DNA of 64,000 nucleotides, taken from Coleophoma eucalyptorum (taxonomy: Eukaryota > Ascomycota > Leotiomycetes > Helotiales > Dermateaceae). A program made the translations under genes and the position numbers. The stretch spans positions 186,001 through 250,000 of the forward strand of contig JALRME010000001.1 of the NCBI GenBank assembly GCA_026120035.1, in the 5' to 3' direction. Within the stretch, counting starts at the first letter, position 1. Each line of letters begins with the position of its first letter. The notes beneath the pieces were generated by a model. That model did no database searches, had not been told where the DNA came from, and saw only the letters and a list, made by a program, of their open reading frames with translations. Positions 1 to 9,924 of this stretch are shown here, piece by piece.

Positions 1-1262
1 CAGGTTACAGGGACAGATCCCAAAGGTGAGATGAAAGCGTTCATGGAACTCATCGAGATGAAAGGTTGGCACTACCTATTCGGGTTAGTGGGTATACGCT
101 CGGTTAAACCCCCGGGGGGAGGAGTGAGTAATACAACCAAGGTAGTTACGGGACTGGGGTCGTGACGGCAATTGGGAGGGATGCCGTTGAATATTGAGGG
201 TACAAGAGAGCATTAGTTGGTTAAACATAAACGAGCAAGGGTGGATGGTAAATATCCATCCGTAATACTAGTTCCAGTATATATGGAGTATTTATACATG
301 TAATCTTGAACGTAGAATCATGACTGCATTATCCTTCCATACTGAGCGAGGATACTCAGACAGTGGAAATCCTATCTAAAACTAGCTTTGGGTCAATATG
401 GAAGATATACAGAGGAGTGAGTACTTCGAAGCTTGCCCGCCAAGTCCGAGATGGTGGTTCGATAGGTGGCATCCACTCAATCCGAACCAACATCCTGCGT
501 GAAAGGCATTTCTTGCTTTCGATGAGCCTGCATTGAGAGCAAGATCCGATATAACTTTGATTACATAACACCATCTGACATGTCTCTCCAATATGCCTAT
601 CACGAAAACTCGCGAAATCCAGGCACCAAATCCTCGTAAGAAAATGAAGGCAGTGACTTTCGGGACAACTCCGGCAATGTCAACATATCTTGCTTGGCTT
701 GCTGTAGGGGAGTTCAATTCCATTAAGACCAGTGCTTTCCGTATCTTGTCAGAGTTTATGCAACGAAGGACAGGGACATTGAGCACGGGCATAATTAGCT
801 CCGTAGTGGAAAGGACGTGCGAAGTGTGTGGAGGTCGGGCCAGAGATCCAGGATATCCTGTGCTCAAAATAGTTGAAGATGTAGCCAATGAACCTCCTAT
901 AATTATACAGAATCAACTATCTAATGATCACAGCAATACCAAACATACCTCGAAATATCACTCAATTCAAATTCTTGGCAGAGTAGCCTAGGTGGAACAT
1001 GAAAGGGATGAAGTTCACTCTTGGTTAAAGAAAATATATACGGCGTGTAGGTGGCTAGCAAAATCTGCAACATAAGAGCATTTGGAGGCAAAAGAGAGTG
1101 AATTGCCATATTTAAATATTGTTATTGTAAATATAATGTTCTCACAAGACTAGGAATTTGATGGTATCTTGCGGACATAAGGCAGTTCCGTTCCAGTTGA
1201 GATAGAAGATATGATTCCATGGCCGTCAACCTCCATGTTCCGCATCCAAATCCTTGACTCCT
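1..1262. other. No supported gene
   Basis: Overlapping open frames of 132 aa (593-991, plus strand) and 168 aa (382-888, minus strand) occupy the same bases. Neither carries a motif I recognise, and neither can be extended by a convincing intron. The region may hold the end of a gene that starts outside the window or a degenerate one. I see no repeat or RNA gene here. Confidence 0.4.
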
Positions 1263-2121
1263 TTATAGCATCATCATGCCTGCGAAGACAAGGACGATGG
1301 TAGACAGGAAGACATTGCCAGCAAGAGCGCTGGCAGCCGACTTGGCAGTTGTAGATGCAGCAGCAGCGGAAGTTCCATCTTTGGTAGCTAGCCATTTATT
1401 AGTAAAAATAACTCTTGAGTGGAATTCAGAACATACTTTTCAAGGCCGCACAGGCTGACATGAAGGTTGAGTTGCTGGTCATGACCGACAACTTGGTGGC
1501 GGCCTGGCTGGCCTTGGCTTGGAACTGAGCAGCCTTGGTTGCGTTGCCCTTTGTCGCCTTGTCCAGCTTGGTAGCATTATTGGCGGTATCAACTTCCTTC
1601 TGCAATTTGTTCATGACTTTGCACTGATCGGCTTGCATGACGGCAGGGCAGAAGGCTTGTAAAGTCGAGTTGGATGTGAGGGTTGTAAGCTTGGTAGATG
1701 CTTCCGAGGCCTTGGCTTGGATATCGGCTGCCTTGGTCGCGTTGTCCTTGGTGGCCGCAGAAACTGCAGTACTGTTGTTGGCAAAGTCAATGAATTTTTG
1801 CAGGGCGAATGTCTCCTGGCAGCCATCGGTGGTGGCTTGTGCAGCATCAACAACAGCACAAGCTGCAGTCAGAGTTGTGTTTTGCTGCATAGTCGCTAGG
1901 GTGGAGGAGGCAGCCGATGCCTTGGCTTGAATATCGGCAATCTTGGTGGCATTGTTCTTCGTAGCCTCGGCAAGGAGGGTATCGTTGGAGGCAAAGCTGA
2001 CAAGCCTTTCAAGCTTGACCATTTCTTTACATTGTCCTTCAGTGCTCAGGGCCTTGTTATCACCCTTTGCCGCCACCATGGCAACCATGCCAACTGAAAC
2101 GAGGAGGAACGAAAGTTGCAT
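1263..2121 (-). CDS. GPI-anchored secreted protein with three internal repeats
   Basis: Model: complement(join(1263..1387,1437..2121)), 269 aa. The start at 2121 is chosen because it gives a clean signal peptide (MQLSFLLVSVGMVAMVAA); upstream in-frame codons only add a non-secretory hydrophobic leader. The mature part holds three repeats of about 55 residues. Each has an NNAT/NNST glycosylation motif, an ATK-x-NATK segment, an IQAKAS helix-like segment and a conserved Cys. The first exon would stop just inside a GTATGT donor. Removing the 49-nt intron 1388-1436, which contains CTAAT and ends in TAG, adds an Ala/Ser-rich stretch and a hydrophobic tail ending MMML, a classic GPI-attachment signal. 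It is likely a plasma-membrane or cell-wall protein. I do not recognise a named family. Confidence 0.8.
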
Positions 2122-3222
2122 GATGAATAAATGATTATGAATATCGTGGGCGTTTACGGGATGGCAACACGGACCGGCCGAGAGTAAGAAGAGAATGTAA
2201 ATGAGAATGAAAGGAAATAAAATGAAATAGATGTAGTGTGAAGAAAGTTGAGTGACATACAGCAGTATATATACATGGACGCTGGACACATGCCGAGGAG
2301 CATTGGATGCCAGTGATGTCTAGGGTTATTTTGAGATGTCATGGGATGGAGGCAGGGAACTGGCATAAAGCATTCAGACCTGCCATTGTCTGGAGCAATC
2401 AGCGATTGTCAAATACCCTCGAGCCTTGAAGATGTGACTGCAGTGACGAGTCTACGCAATCAGCCTAGATGGGACGAGTTTTGCTGACGACTACTGCATT
2501 TCATCTGATGGATGGACGTCTGTGAATCTGGCGTCGCGACGTTAAGTCTTAAACTCTCGAGACATGCGATGCCAAGGAAAAGAACAGAAATCGGATTTGA
2601 AGATCATCTGTGGACACTTGAGGGGTATGGGGATAGGCTTGAAACAACCCAAAAGTTTGAATGGACATCACCCTCTCGGGAGTCGTTTCAAAAACGAAAG
2701 AAGCACTCGCTTGCACTCGTCGTGAGGCAACACTGAGACAAGCGACAGAAAATAGAGGAGGGGAAATGAGGTGAGCTACTTGTTTGCGATGAACAGACGT
2801 GTCTGAAGAGTCCAGAATCAGGCAGATAAGGCATGTCAACAACTTGTAAAACAGTGAACATGAAGCTGTAAGTTACAATATTAGACATTTATAAAGAAAT
2901 CCAAATCTGCCCAAGCGACCACATCACGTGAGGTTAAAGTCACCTGTCCTAGAGCTCGTGACGTGGTACTCCAATCTATAATCTGGTCACCGAATACGAG
3001 GCAGCTGAGGGTGCAACCTACGCCGTATAATGATAATGACTAAGCATTGGTATCTGCCGGTGGTACGACTATAATTTGCTGTGCCGTGTGGCTGTGTCTG
3101 TGATGTCTCTGTCTGCCTAACGATAACGCTCACTTCTCTCTCAGCGGTCCTCAACTGCAGAAAGTAAAAAGATATGAAAAGCCGTTATTTGCTCAACAAC
3201 AATTAAATTAGTATGGTTGAAG
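2122..3222. other. Intergenic region
   Basis: This is the upstream region shared by the divergent GPI-protein gene (minus) and 2EXR gene (plus). Short overlapping frames at 2512-2888 look like chance. I see no gene or obvious repeat. Confidence 0.4.
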
Positions 3223-4218
3223 ATGGAGGATTTCAACCGCATCACTTTTAAAATCTATTCCCTACTTACTTCTCCCTTTGCAGCCGATCACAGCCCTTAC
3301 CCCTCGGCATCATCCTTTCCCCGGTTTGCAGAGCTCCCCCCCGAAATCCGTCTCCGGATCTGGAAATTCTCACTTGAACCAAGGAGTGTTCCTGTACATC
3401 TCCACCGCCGCCATGGCCATGAAAGAAGAACGTGGCCCGTGAGCTCGGTATCTGTGGCCGATGCACCAGGAATTGACGAAGACAATCAAGCTGGAGATGA
3501 GGAGGATGTGGAGGAGGAGGAAGACCTCAATGATCGAGCACCGTACGACACTTTATGCATCACCACCTGTACAGAGTCATTTCCATGCTCGTGCTATTTA
3601 TACTCAGCGGGCATCACCCATACTGTGCCATTGCCACCTGTTCTATCCGTCTGTCATGAGAGCAGGAATGCCCTCATGGGCGCATATTCGACATTTTTTG
3701 ACAAAGAATACGACAAGCATGGGGTTCCTGTTACCCCATCATCGTCTGATACGGCAGTGGCCGCAAGTGATTCACAGAAAAGTTTGACGAGAAGCGGTGT
3801 CCTTTTCAATCCAACGCTTGATACGATCTCGATCCGTTTCAATGTTGCTAGTGCGCTGAATCTAATAGAAATGCATAATTTTGCAGATATCGCAGCAAGG
3901 GAGACGCCAGAAATCGAGAGGGTTGTATTGAGAATATATATCACGCTGAGACCATATCAATGGTGGCAGCGAAATCGTTTTCAGCGATGGAGAAACTGGG
4001 GACAGGATAGCCGTTGGGTCTTGCCGAACTTGGTTAAGTTTAGTAAGCTGAGGGAAGTCATATTCATGATAGACGGGAAGGTTTACCAAAAGATGTTGCC
4101 GACTGAGTGGCGAGAGAGGACATTGTTGATATGGCAGGAAGGGTTAGAGAGTATGAGGCATGAATGGCCGGTAGAATGGGCCGGAAACATGCCTGTGTTA
4201 ACAATTTCATCAAAATAG
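3223..4218 (+). CDS. 2EXR-domain protein
   Basis: A single-exon gene of 331 aa beginning at the ATG at 3223. Near residues 28-45 it has the fungal 2EXR signature (RFxxLPPEIRLRIWKFSL), followed by a PRSVPVHL strand. An acidic insert sits around residues 85-105, a CHESRNAL motif at about 140-150 and FNPTLDTISI at about 195. This order is typical of the large fungal 2EXR family, whose biochemical role is unknown. No signal peptide or membrane segment is visible. It is divergent from the GPI-protein gene. Identification to domain level is secure; function is not. Confidence 0.85.
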   Translation: MEDFNRITFKIYSLLTSPFAADHSPYPSASSFPRFAELPPEIRLRIWKFSLEPRSVPVHLHRRHGHERRTWPVSSVSVADAPGIDEDNQAGDEEDVEEEEDLNDRAPYDTLCITTCTESFPCSCYLYSAGITHTVPLPPVLSVCHESRNALMGAYSTFFDKEYDKHGVPVTPSSSDTAVAASDSQKSLTRSGVLFNPTLDTISIRFNVASALNLIEMHNFADIAARETPEIERVVLRIYITLRPYQWWQRNRFQRWRNWGQDSRWVLPNLVKFSKLREVIFMIDGKVYQKMLPTEWRERTLLIWQEGLESMRHEWPVEWAGNMPVLTISSK

Positions 4219-4644
4219 CCTGATTTATAATTTCAATACTTAAAGAAGCGCAATTATACATAAAGTAACTTTGCTCAAAGGCTTGCTTTTTCATGTTATG
4301 AGTAATTCCTAATGATCAAATCACGGCAGTCGACGTAGTATATGGGGGGAGGGGGGCATAGTTGTTTTAGTCTTCAGATTCTTCATATGGGACCTCCTCA
4401 CAACTACGATAGCTAGTTATATTTGCAGTAAAAAAATTGATACAATTGTTTTCAGATTTATTTCACTAAAATCTGGGCTTCTATTATCGCATAGATTGCT
4501 GTCCTAGAATTAAGATCTTGGCTATTTTAGGTAGATTCATGATTAAACATATAACATATATCCTTCAACAGATTCATTCAATTTAAAGAAGACTTATTCT
4601 GAAGTTGCAGAAGGAAGTTCTCTAACTTATCATTGTTATGCTAT
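4219..4644. other. Intergenic region between convergent genes
   Basis: AT-rich sequence between the 3' ends of the 2EXR gene and the transporter gene. It has a short G-run at about 4345-4358. No gene is seen. Confidence 0.4.
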
Positions 4645-6126
4645 TTACGAAAGCACTTTTGCCTTTTTCCGATCTAATCCACCTACTAAGAGCGCTGCCG
4701 AGCCTAGACAAACAACCAACCCTGAAAATACTGCCGCGCCAGTATATCCAGCGCTTGAATTGATCATGGCCCCAGCTATAGGTGGGCCAGCAAGTAGCCC
4801 AAACCCGTTTATTGTAACAGCTAGTCCGAGTCTTGCCCCAAATTGAGACATATCTGGAGTCACACTCCCAATTGTTGAGGGTGGCATTGATATGAATGCC
4901 CCGGAGAAAACCCCATATAATAGGGTGAAGACAACAAGGCTTCCAAGGTTGAGGGCATATGGCCAGGCAAAGATGAGTATACCTCCAATGAAAACACACG
5001 TTGAATGGACATAGACTGGGCCAACTCTGTCTGGATGTAAGTAGTTATAGTAGGAAACCCAGGGTAAGACTTACTTGTCAGCGATGTAGTTTGGCAGCAC
5101 ACGGCCAAAGACTCCACCTGTGTTCAATAGACTAACGAGGTAGAAGCTTTCTAATCCTTCAAGATTTACATTCGCGTCCTTGACATGCGTCTGTAAATAG
5201 TAATATGGGATGTAACATCCAAAGAAACTGCACATCATTCCTAGCACTAGGGCCCTGTATTTGGGATCCGCAAGAGCCTTGAACTGTATGAACGGAGCCT
5301 TGGGTTTTGCTGGAAGGTCTCTTCGTTGGCGTATTAGAGCACAGGCAATGCTAAGGGTGAAAAGTGCGATAAATCCTACACTTCGTAACGCCCAGCGAAA
5401 GCCGTACTTCTCTAACAGTTTCTCGAACACAATGGGGTAGATAATACCCCCAAAACTTGCTCCGGTAGTCACGATTCCAGTAGCCAACGCCCGTCGTTTC
5501 ATGAAATATGTCGCTGGTATGCCGACTGAAGACAAGAATGTTAACCCCATCCCAAGTCCTCCAAGAATTCCTTGGCTCAGCAGGATCTGCCAGTATACAA
5601 GATGCTCTTTCCCGGTGGCTGGATCCGTACCATGGCCAAGACCAGAGAGCGATGTCATGAATAGTGATAAAACCACCATGATTGAGCCGGTGATGGTGAG
5701 CAACCGAGCATATCCAGCATCCATAGCTCGTCCCCAAAACGCGCCGCTAAGCAAAATCAAGCAAGATTGTGATGACCCGATCCAAGAGATTGATGATTTC
5801 GTCCCTATTGATGGTGCCTGGTTGTAATATGTTTGAAAAATCCCCCAGGCGTTTATGATACCCCTTTACGCCAAGGAAAGTCAGTAGGAAGAATTTTGAT
5901 TGAGGGTGTATCTGATTTACCAGGTGCTAAACATAATGAGGAACCCCATGGCCACTTGGGACCATGCAAGAAGACCGCCATCTGGGAAAGTGACGACTTT
6001 GGGAGATGGAAGGGATTGCACTTGGTTTTCCACTGAAGGTGTCTCTGTGGTTGGGGTTTGGATTCTATTGTCTTCCTTGCCGAAAGCGCTTTCAACAAGC
6101 TCTTCTTCGTGGTTTGCGGTCGACAT
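4645..6126 (-). CDS. MCT-type major facilitator transporter
   Basis: Model: complement(join(4645..5026,5075..5863,5921..6126)), 458 aa. The introns are 57 and 48 nt and both restore the frame exactly. A polar N-terminus of about 45 residues precedes FPDGGLLAW, the usual entry into TM1 of fungal monocarboxylate-porter-like proteins. Family hallmarks include WGIFQTYY, the GALGxGLxF-like segment GGLGMGLTFLSSVGIPATYF with FMKRRALATGIVTTGASFGG, RWALR after the central loop, and the C-terminal half with GPPIAGAMI. About 12 membrane helices are expected, which is full length. It probably moves a small organic acid or secondary metabolite across the plasma membrane. It lies on the same strand as, and downstream of, the FAD monooxygenase, next to the isocyanide synthase. 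The substrate cannot be read from sequence. Confidence 0.9.
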
Positions 6127-6946
6127 GGCATCAATAGATTCTGGTCACCTCCATTACCTGCGACCAACCTGGATTGTAGGAGAAGTAGCTAGACTGTCTC
6201 TTTGCCAAAGATTGTGTCGGCCGAGAGATTATTAAGAATTCTCCTTATTTGTTCCTTTTATGACCCCCAAAACTCGTTGACTGATACAGGCGGGTCGAAG
6301 AAAGTGGTGCCAGAAACTGAACATTTTCCTTCTGAAAGTCCCCATCGTGAGCCAATTATGAGCTGATCGGCTATCACCTGGGTAAAGGAGTTTGCCGTCC
6401 ACACGCACAATCTCGGGCCAGGGGATGGAATTATGGGGCAAGAACGGCAGCGATTCTTCTTGACAGTTTTAGGAAGTAATGGGGCAGGTAGATAAAGTTT
6501 TCCGGTGCGTCCCGGTATGCGATGACAAGGGCTCCCTGTTTTTGGGGCTGAACATCTGCCGAGAACGTGCCGCCCTGCTGTGACAAACGAAACGCGGAAT
6601 CACATTTTGACAACTGGGGATGGACGGATTCACACGGCCTTGGCCTCTTGGTAAAACTCTTGGTTTTGCCTAATTGAAAGTCTGGTCGCTAAGTGCATGC
6701 CTGTTATATCTGCTTGCAAAATGGTGTGTGCGTGTGTGTGCGTGAGGGAATTATAGGCTTGTTAACCCACTATTGTAGACTTAAGTTTATTTTCAGATCG
6801 ACGCGTAGAGCAATGGAAAGTGGATCTCAGTTATTGTAAATTTGGTAGATCATTTATGACTCGGAACTTGGAGCTTGTAGAATGTCTTGACAGAATAACT
6901 AAAGATATACAAAATTCATGATACATTTATTGAAGGAAGTAAAGCT
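6127..6946. other. Intergenic region upstream of the transporter
   Basis: 820 bases between the transporter start and the monooxygenase 3' end, presumably the transporter promoter. A palindromic TCGGCCGA lies at about 6215-6222 and a short GTGTGCGTGTGTGTG run at about 6725-6740. No gene is visible. Confidence 0.4.
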
Positions 6947-8587
6947 CTAGTTGACGTACCCCTGGAAATACTGCGCCAACTCCTTACCAGCATACCCAAC
7001 ATACATATCCGGCCTAATAATAACACCCGAAGAATGTTCAAAAGTAGCAGTTGTGGTAATTCTTGCCCCAGCTGCTGTTGTCATCAACCAGCTCTCCCCA
7101 TTCTTCTCTACGTCCCAGACCTCGATGTTACCCTGTAGCCACGCTGGAGTAACGAAGTCCAAGTCTTTCGATTTCAAGACCGTAAACTTGCCGTATTTTA
7201 TCAATTCGTAAAGCCTAATATCAACGACACCAGCTTTTACAAATTCAATATCTGGGCATCGAGCACCAGCTTTGAAGTCTCCTATGGTGCCTTCGATAAC
7301 TGCGGTGTTTGGTCCATATTCTATACCCATGCCTGTGATATTCGCTGCGTTTCTCTCAATCAACTCAACATATTCTTGTGCGCTGCGTAAAGTGCTGCGG
7401 ACAAGCTTTCCTGCAACGTTAACAACTCCTTGTGCTGTGACTCGACGTTCAGTGTCGTAAGAATCGATAAACTTGGAAGCAGTGGGTGAGATATCAGGGA
7501 CCTCAGCCTTTAACGCTAAAGCAAGCCGCCAGACGAGGGCAAAAGCATCAGCTGCACCGGTATTCAGGCCCTGGCCACCATTGACAGCATGAATATGGCT
7601 GGCATCTCCAGCCAGTACTATGCGTGACAGTGGTGACATATAAGATTGAGCAACCCGTTCTTGGACTATGACTATTTATTAGAACACTAGTTTTGAGTTG
7701 GAAATTTTGATACATACCATCGTATGTGCTAAACCATTCCGTCTTTACGAACTCGACAGTGTGAGGTGCAAGATGTTTTCTGATGGACTCCTCTGATCTC
7801 TCTTGATTGATTTCACCTTCAAGCAAGATATAAAACCTTGCCATACCTCTCTCTCTGCTCATGTTAGCCAAGGCCCAATTCCTAGGAAATGATGAAACCG
7901 TACCTTGGGATCCATGAGACTCTAGACTGTCCATTCTCTTCGAACGTAATGATTTCGTCGCATGTTGGGAAATCAGTCTTGATAAATGTGTCCAAGACCG
8001 CCCAACGCATGTTGGGCCTGTCTCCTTGAAATTCAATTCCAAGATGCTTTCGAATTGGAGAGTGACCACCATCTGCTGCAATAATGTATTTGGACTCGAT
8101 CTTTCTACCACCAGTTACCGTAGTAATCGCTTTTGATTCTGACTCCCAAACCGACTCAACTTCAGTAGAATAGCATACGTCAATATCAAGGTTCTTCAAA
8201 AGCGCTTTCTCGACATCTGATTGTCCAATCATGAGAAACTCCTTGTACTTGGAGTTCTTAATACTTGTCCACCAGCGGTTATTTCTGCTTGCAAATACTC
8301 CCTCTTTAAAGATTGAGCTGGCTGGAATGATAATTTAGCAGAATTCTGGAGACATAAAATTGAGTCTTACTATTGCATAGCAGACCATAGGGTCTTAGGT
8401 CTTTGAGAACACCGGCAACATCATAAACTTGTTGGGTACGTGCGTTCAAAGCATCAGCCCTGCCAGCATCTAATGGCCCTGACCTTTTCTCGAGGACACA
8501 GACTGAAAGACCAAGTTGACGAGCTAACACGGCTGAAAAAAGGCCGGTTGGCCCAGCCCCAACAATGGTGACATCGAAGGTAGACAT
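6947..8587 (-). CDS. FAD-dependent aromatic monooxygenase (phenol hydroxylase/TfdB-like)
   Basis: Model: complement(join(6947..7671,7718..7854,7904..8321,8371..8587)), 498 aa, with introns of 46-49 nt. An N-terminal Rossmann motif (VGAGPTGL, about residues 8-15), the internal AADGGHSPIRKHLGI segment (DG motif) and the LAGDASHIHAVNGGQGLNTG segment (GD motif) place it among class A flavoprotein hydroxylases. The C-terminal 150 residues match the thioredoxin-like tail of the phenol 2-monooxygenase branch. It would use NAD(P)H and O2 to hydroxylate an aromatic ring. It is divergent from the isocyanide synthase and tandem with the transporter. It could tailor an aromatic isocyanide or act independently in phenol catabolism. 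Confidence 0.9.
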
Positions 8588-9065
8588 TTTTATGACGAGT
8601 TTCTGACTGCCGGTAGTTGGCGCTCTGAGGGAAGGAAAGTATGGATGGAAGAATAGTTGCGGCTCTTGAGTGGAGTGAAGGAAGCACCGATATCTATGCA
8701 AGCATGAGTTCCTCAGAAGATTACGATTATGGCATCACCGACACGAGGACGATAAAATTTGATTTCTCAAACACATCCAACATCCGAAAACTCGTCTGAG
8801 AGTGCAACTGCTGTTCCTGATCTACCTATCAAGACCCACAAACTATAACGGGTAGGAGATAAAAGTGGCGACCCAATATCAGGGCATGCCTGAAGTCAGA
8901 AGCTTGGCATGTTGTTTATGCTCCGGTGTTAACTAGTCCAGTCGTGGTAACTATTCCAATTCAGCTGAGCTGAGCGTCTATCATAATGCTTTCGTCAGCA
9001 CGTAGGAACAATTCCGCGATGGGTTTTCCCTGGGGTTGGTAAATTTTTCGAGACAAATCCGCCAT

Positions 9066-9074
9066 CGGAGCCGG
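9066..9074 (+). promoter_or_regulatory. CGG-N3-CGG motif, copy 1
   Basis: The sequence is CGGAGCCGG in the context CCATCGGAGCCGGC. Direct CGG repeats are the form of site bound by many Zn2Cys6 dimers. It sits 479 bases upstream of the monooxygenase start. Binding is an inference. Confidence 0.3.
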
Positions 9075-9836
9075 CCTGGATCAAACGACCGGGTTCACAA
9101 TCATTCGATTGTCCTGCCGAAAAGAGACTTGTTCCCGAAGCCGAAGTTGTACAGAATTGCCAACGCCGTTTTATTTTGGGGCAGCATCGTGAGCTACCGG
9201 AACCTACTCGTAGCGAGAAAGGGCAACCCTTGTACCCCTAACAACTGCCGCGTCTGCCAAGTAAGGCTGGCTTTATAAGTCAGCATTTAGGATTGTTATC
9301 CCTCTCTGTATGTAAATCATAGCATGGACTGGGTCACCTTCCGTAATTTATTCAACGAAATCTTATCTCTTGGCTCTTGATGATGTGTCCAACGTAAGCA
9401 CTCAAAATCCGCAAGAAAACGTGGACGCATTAAGTGAACCGAATACCTATGACGCCTCTTGTGGATAAAATCAATCGGAAGATCTCTTTCGGGCAGGAGT
9501 CGCAGAACGCCCTGAATCCTTCTGTAACTGATCACGGAAATGGCATCACATCATGCACTTATGTGCAGGGAATATCTTATTTCCTTGCATTTGGAGCTTT
9601 TCCGCGGTAAGCCACGTTATGGAGTAGCTACAAATCGAGGCTCCATTTCAAGGGGGTCTTACGGTATTATTTTTGTTGCACACCCTTGATCAGGCCTTTC
9701 ACAAGTTATCGAATGGGGGACGCTGGCGTGATCCGAGTCAGTGACAAAGAGCCTGATTGTCACGCGGAAACTACCTCTTTCTCAGATTGTAGCCGGAAGA
9801 AACTTATTTTCAATGGCAGCTTTTTAACAGAGTAGA

Positions 9837-9842
9837 TATAAA
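9837..9842 (+). promoter_or_regulatory. TATA box of the isocyanide synthase gene
   Basis: TATAAA lies 83-88 bases upstream of the start codon at 9925, a usual distance for fungal TATA elements. Confidence 0.45.
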
Positions 9843-9846
9843 CCAT

Positions 9847-9855
9847 CGGCCTCGG
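9847..9855 (+). promoter_or_regulatory. CGG-N3-CGG motif, copy 2
   Basis: The sequence is CGGCCTCGG, again in the context CCATCGGnnnCGGC. It is only five bases downstream of the TATA box, an unusual place for an activator site, so it may be chance or a repressing site. Confidence 0.25.
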
Positions 9856-9924
9856 CTATACTTCAAACTTTCTTCACCACGCACCCATATCATCACTTGC
9901 TTTTCTCATTTGCCATATTTAAAC

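Larger units (their letters stand above)
8588..9924. promoter_or_regulatory. Divergent promoter region, monooxygenase / isocyanide synthase
   Basis: 1.3 kb without a supported gene, serving as the upstream region of two divergent cluster genes. It contains two copies of CCATCGGNNNCGGC (CGG-N3-CGG cores at 9066-9074 and 9847-9855) and a TATA box at 9837-9842. The regulatory role is inferred from position and motif form only. Confidence 0.5.

Noticed and set aside
382..991. Genes at the left edge on either strand
   Set aside because: The two frames overlap antisense, have no recognised domain and show no consistent introns.
8588..9924. A gene in the divergent region (frame at 9036-9278)
   Set aside because: It is short, starts close to regulatory motifs and has no recognisable protein features.
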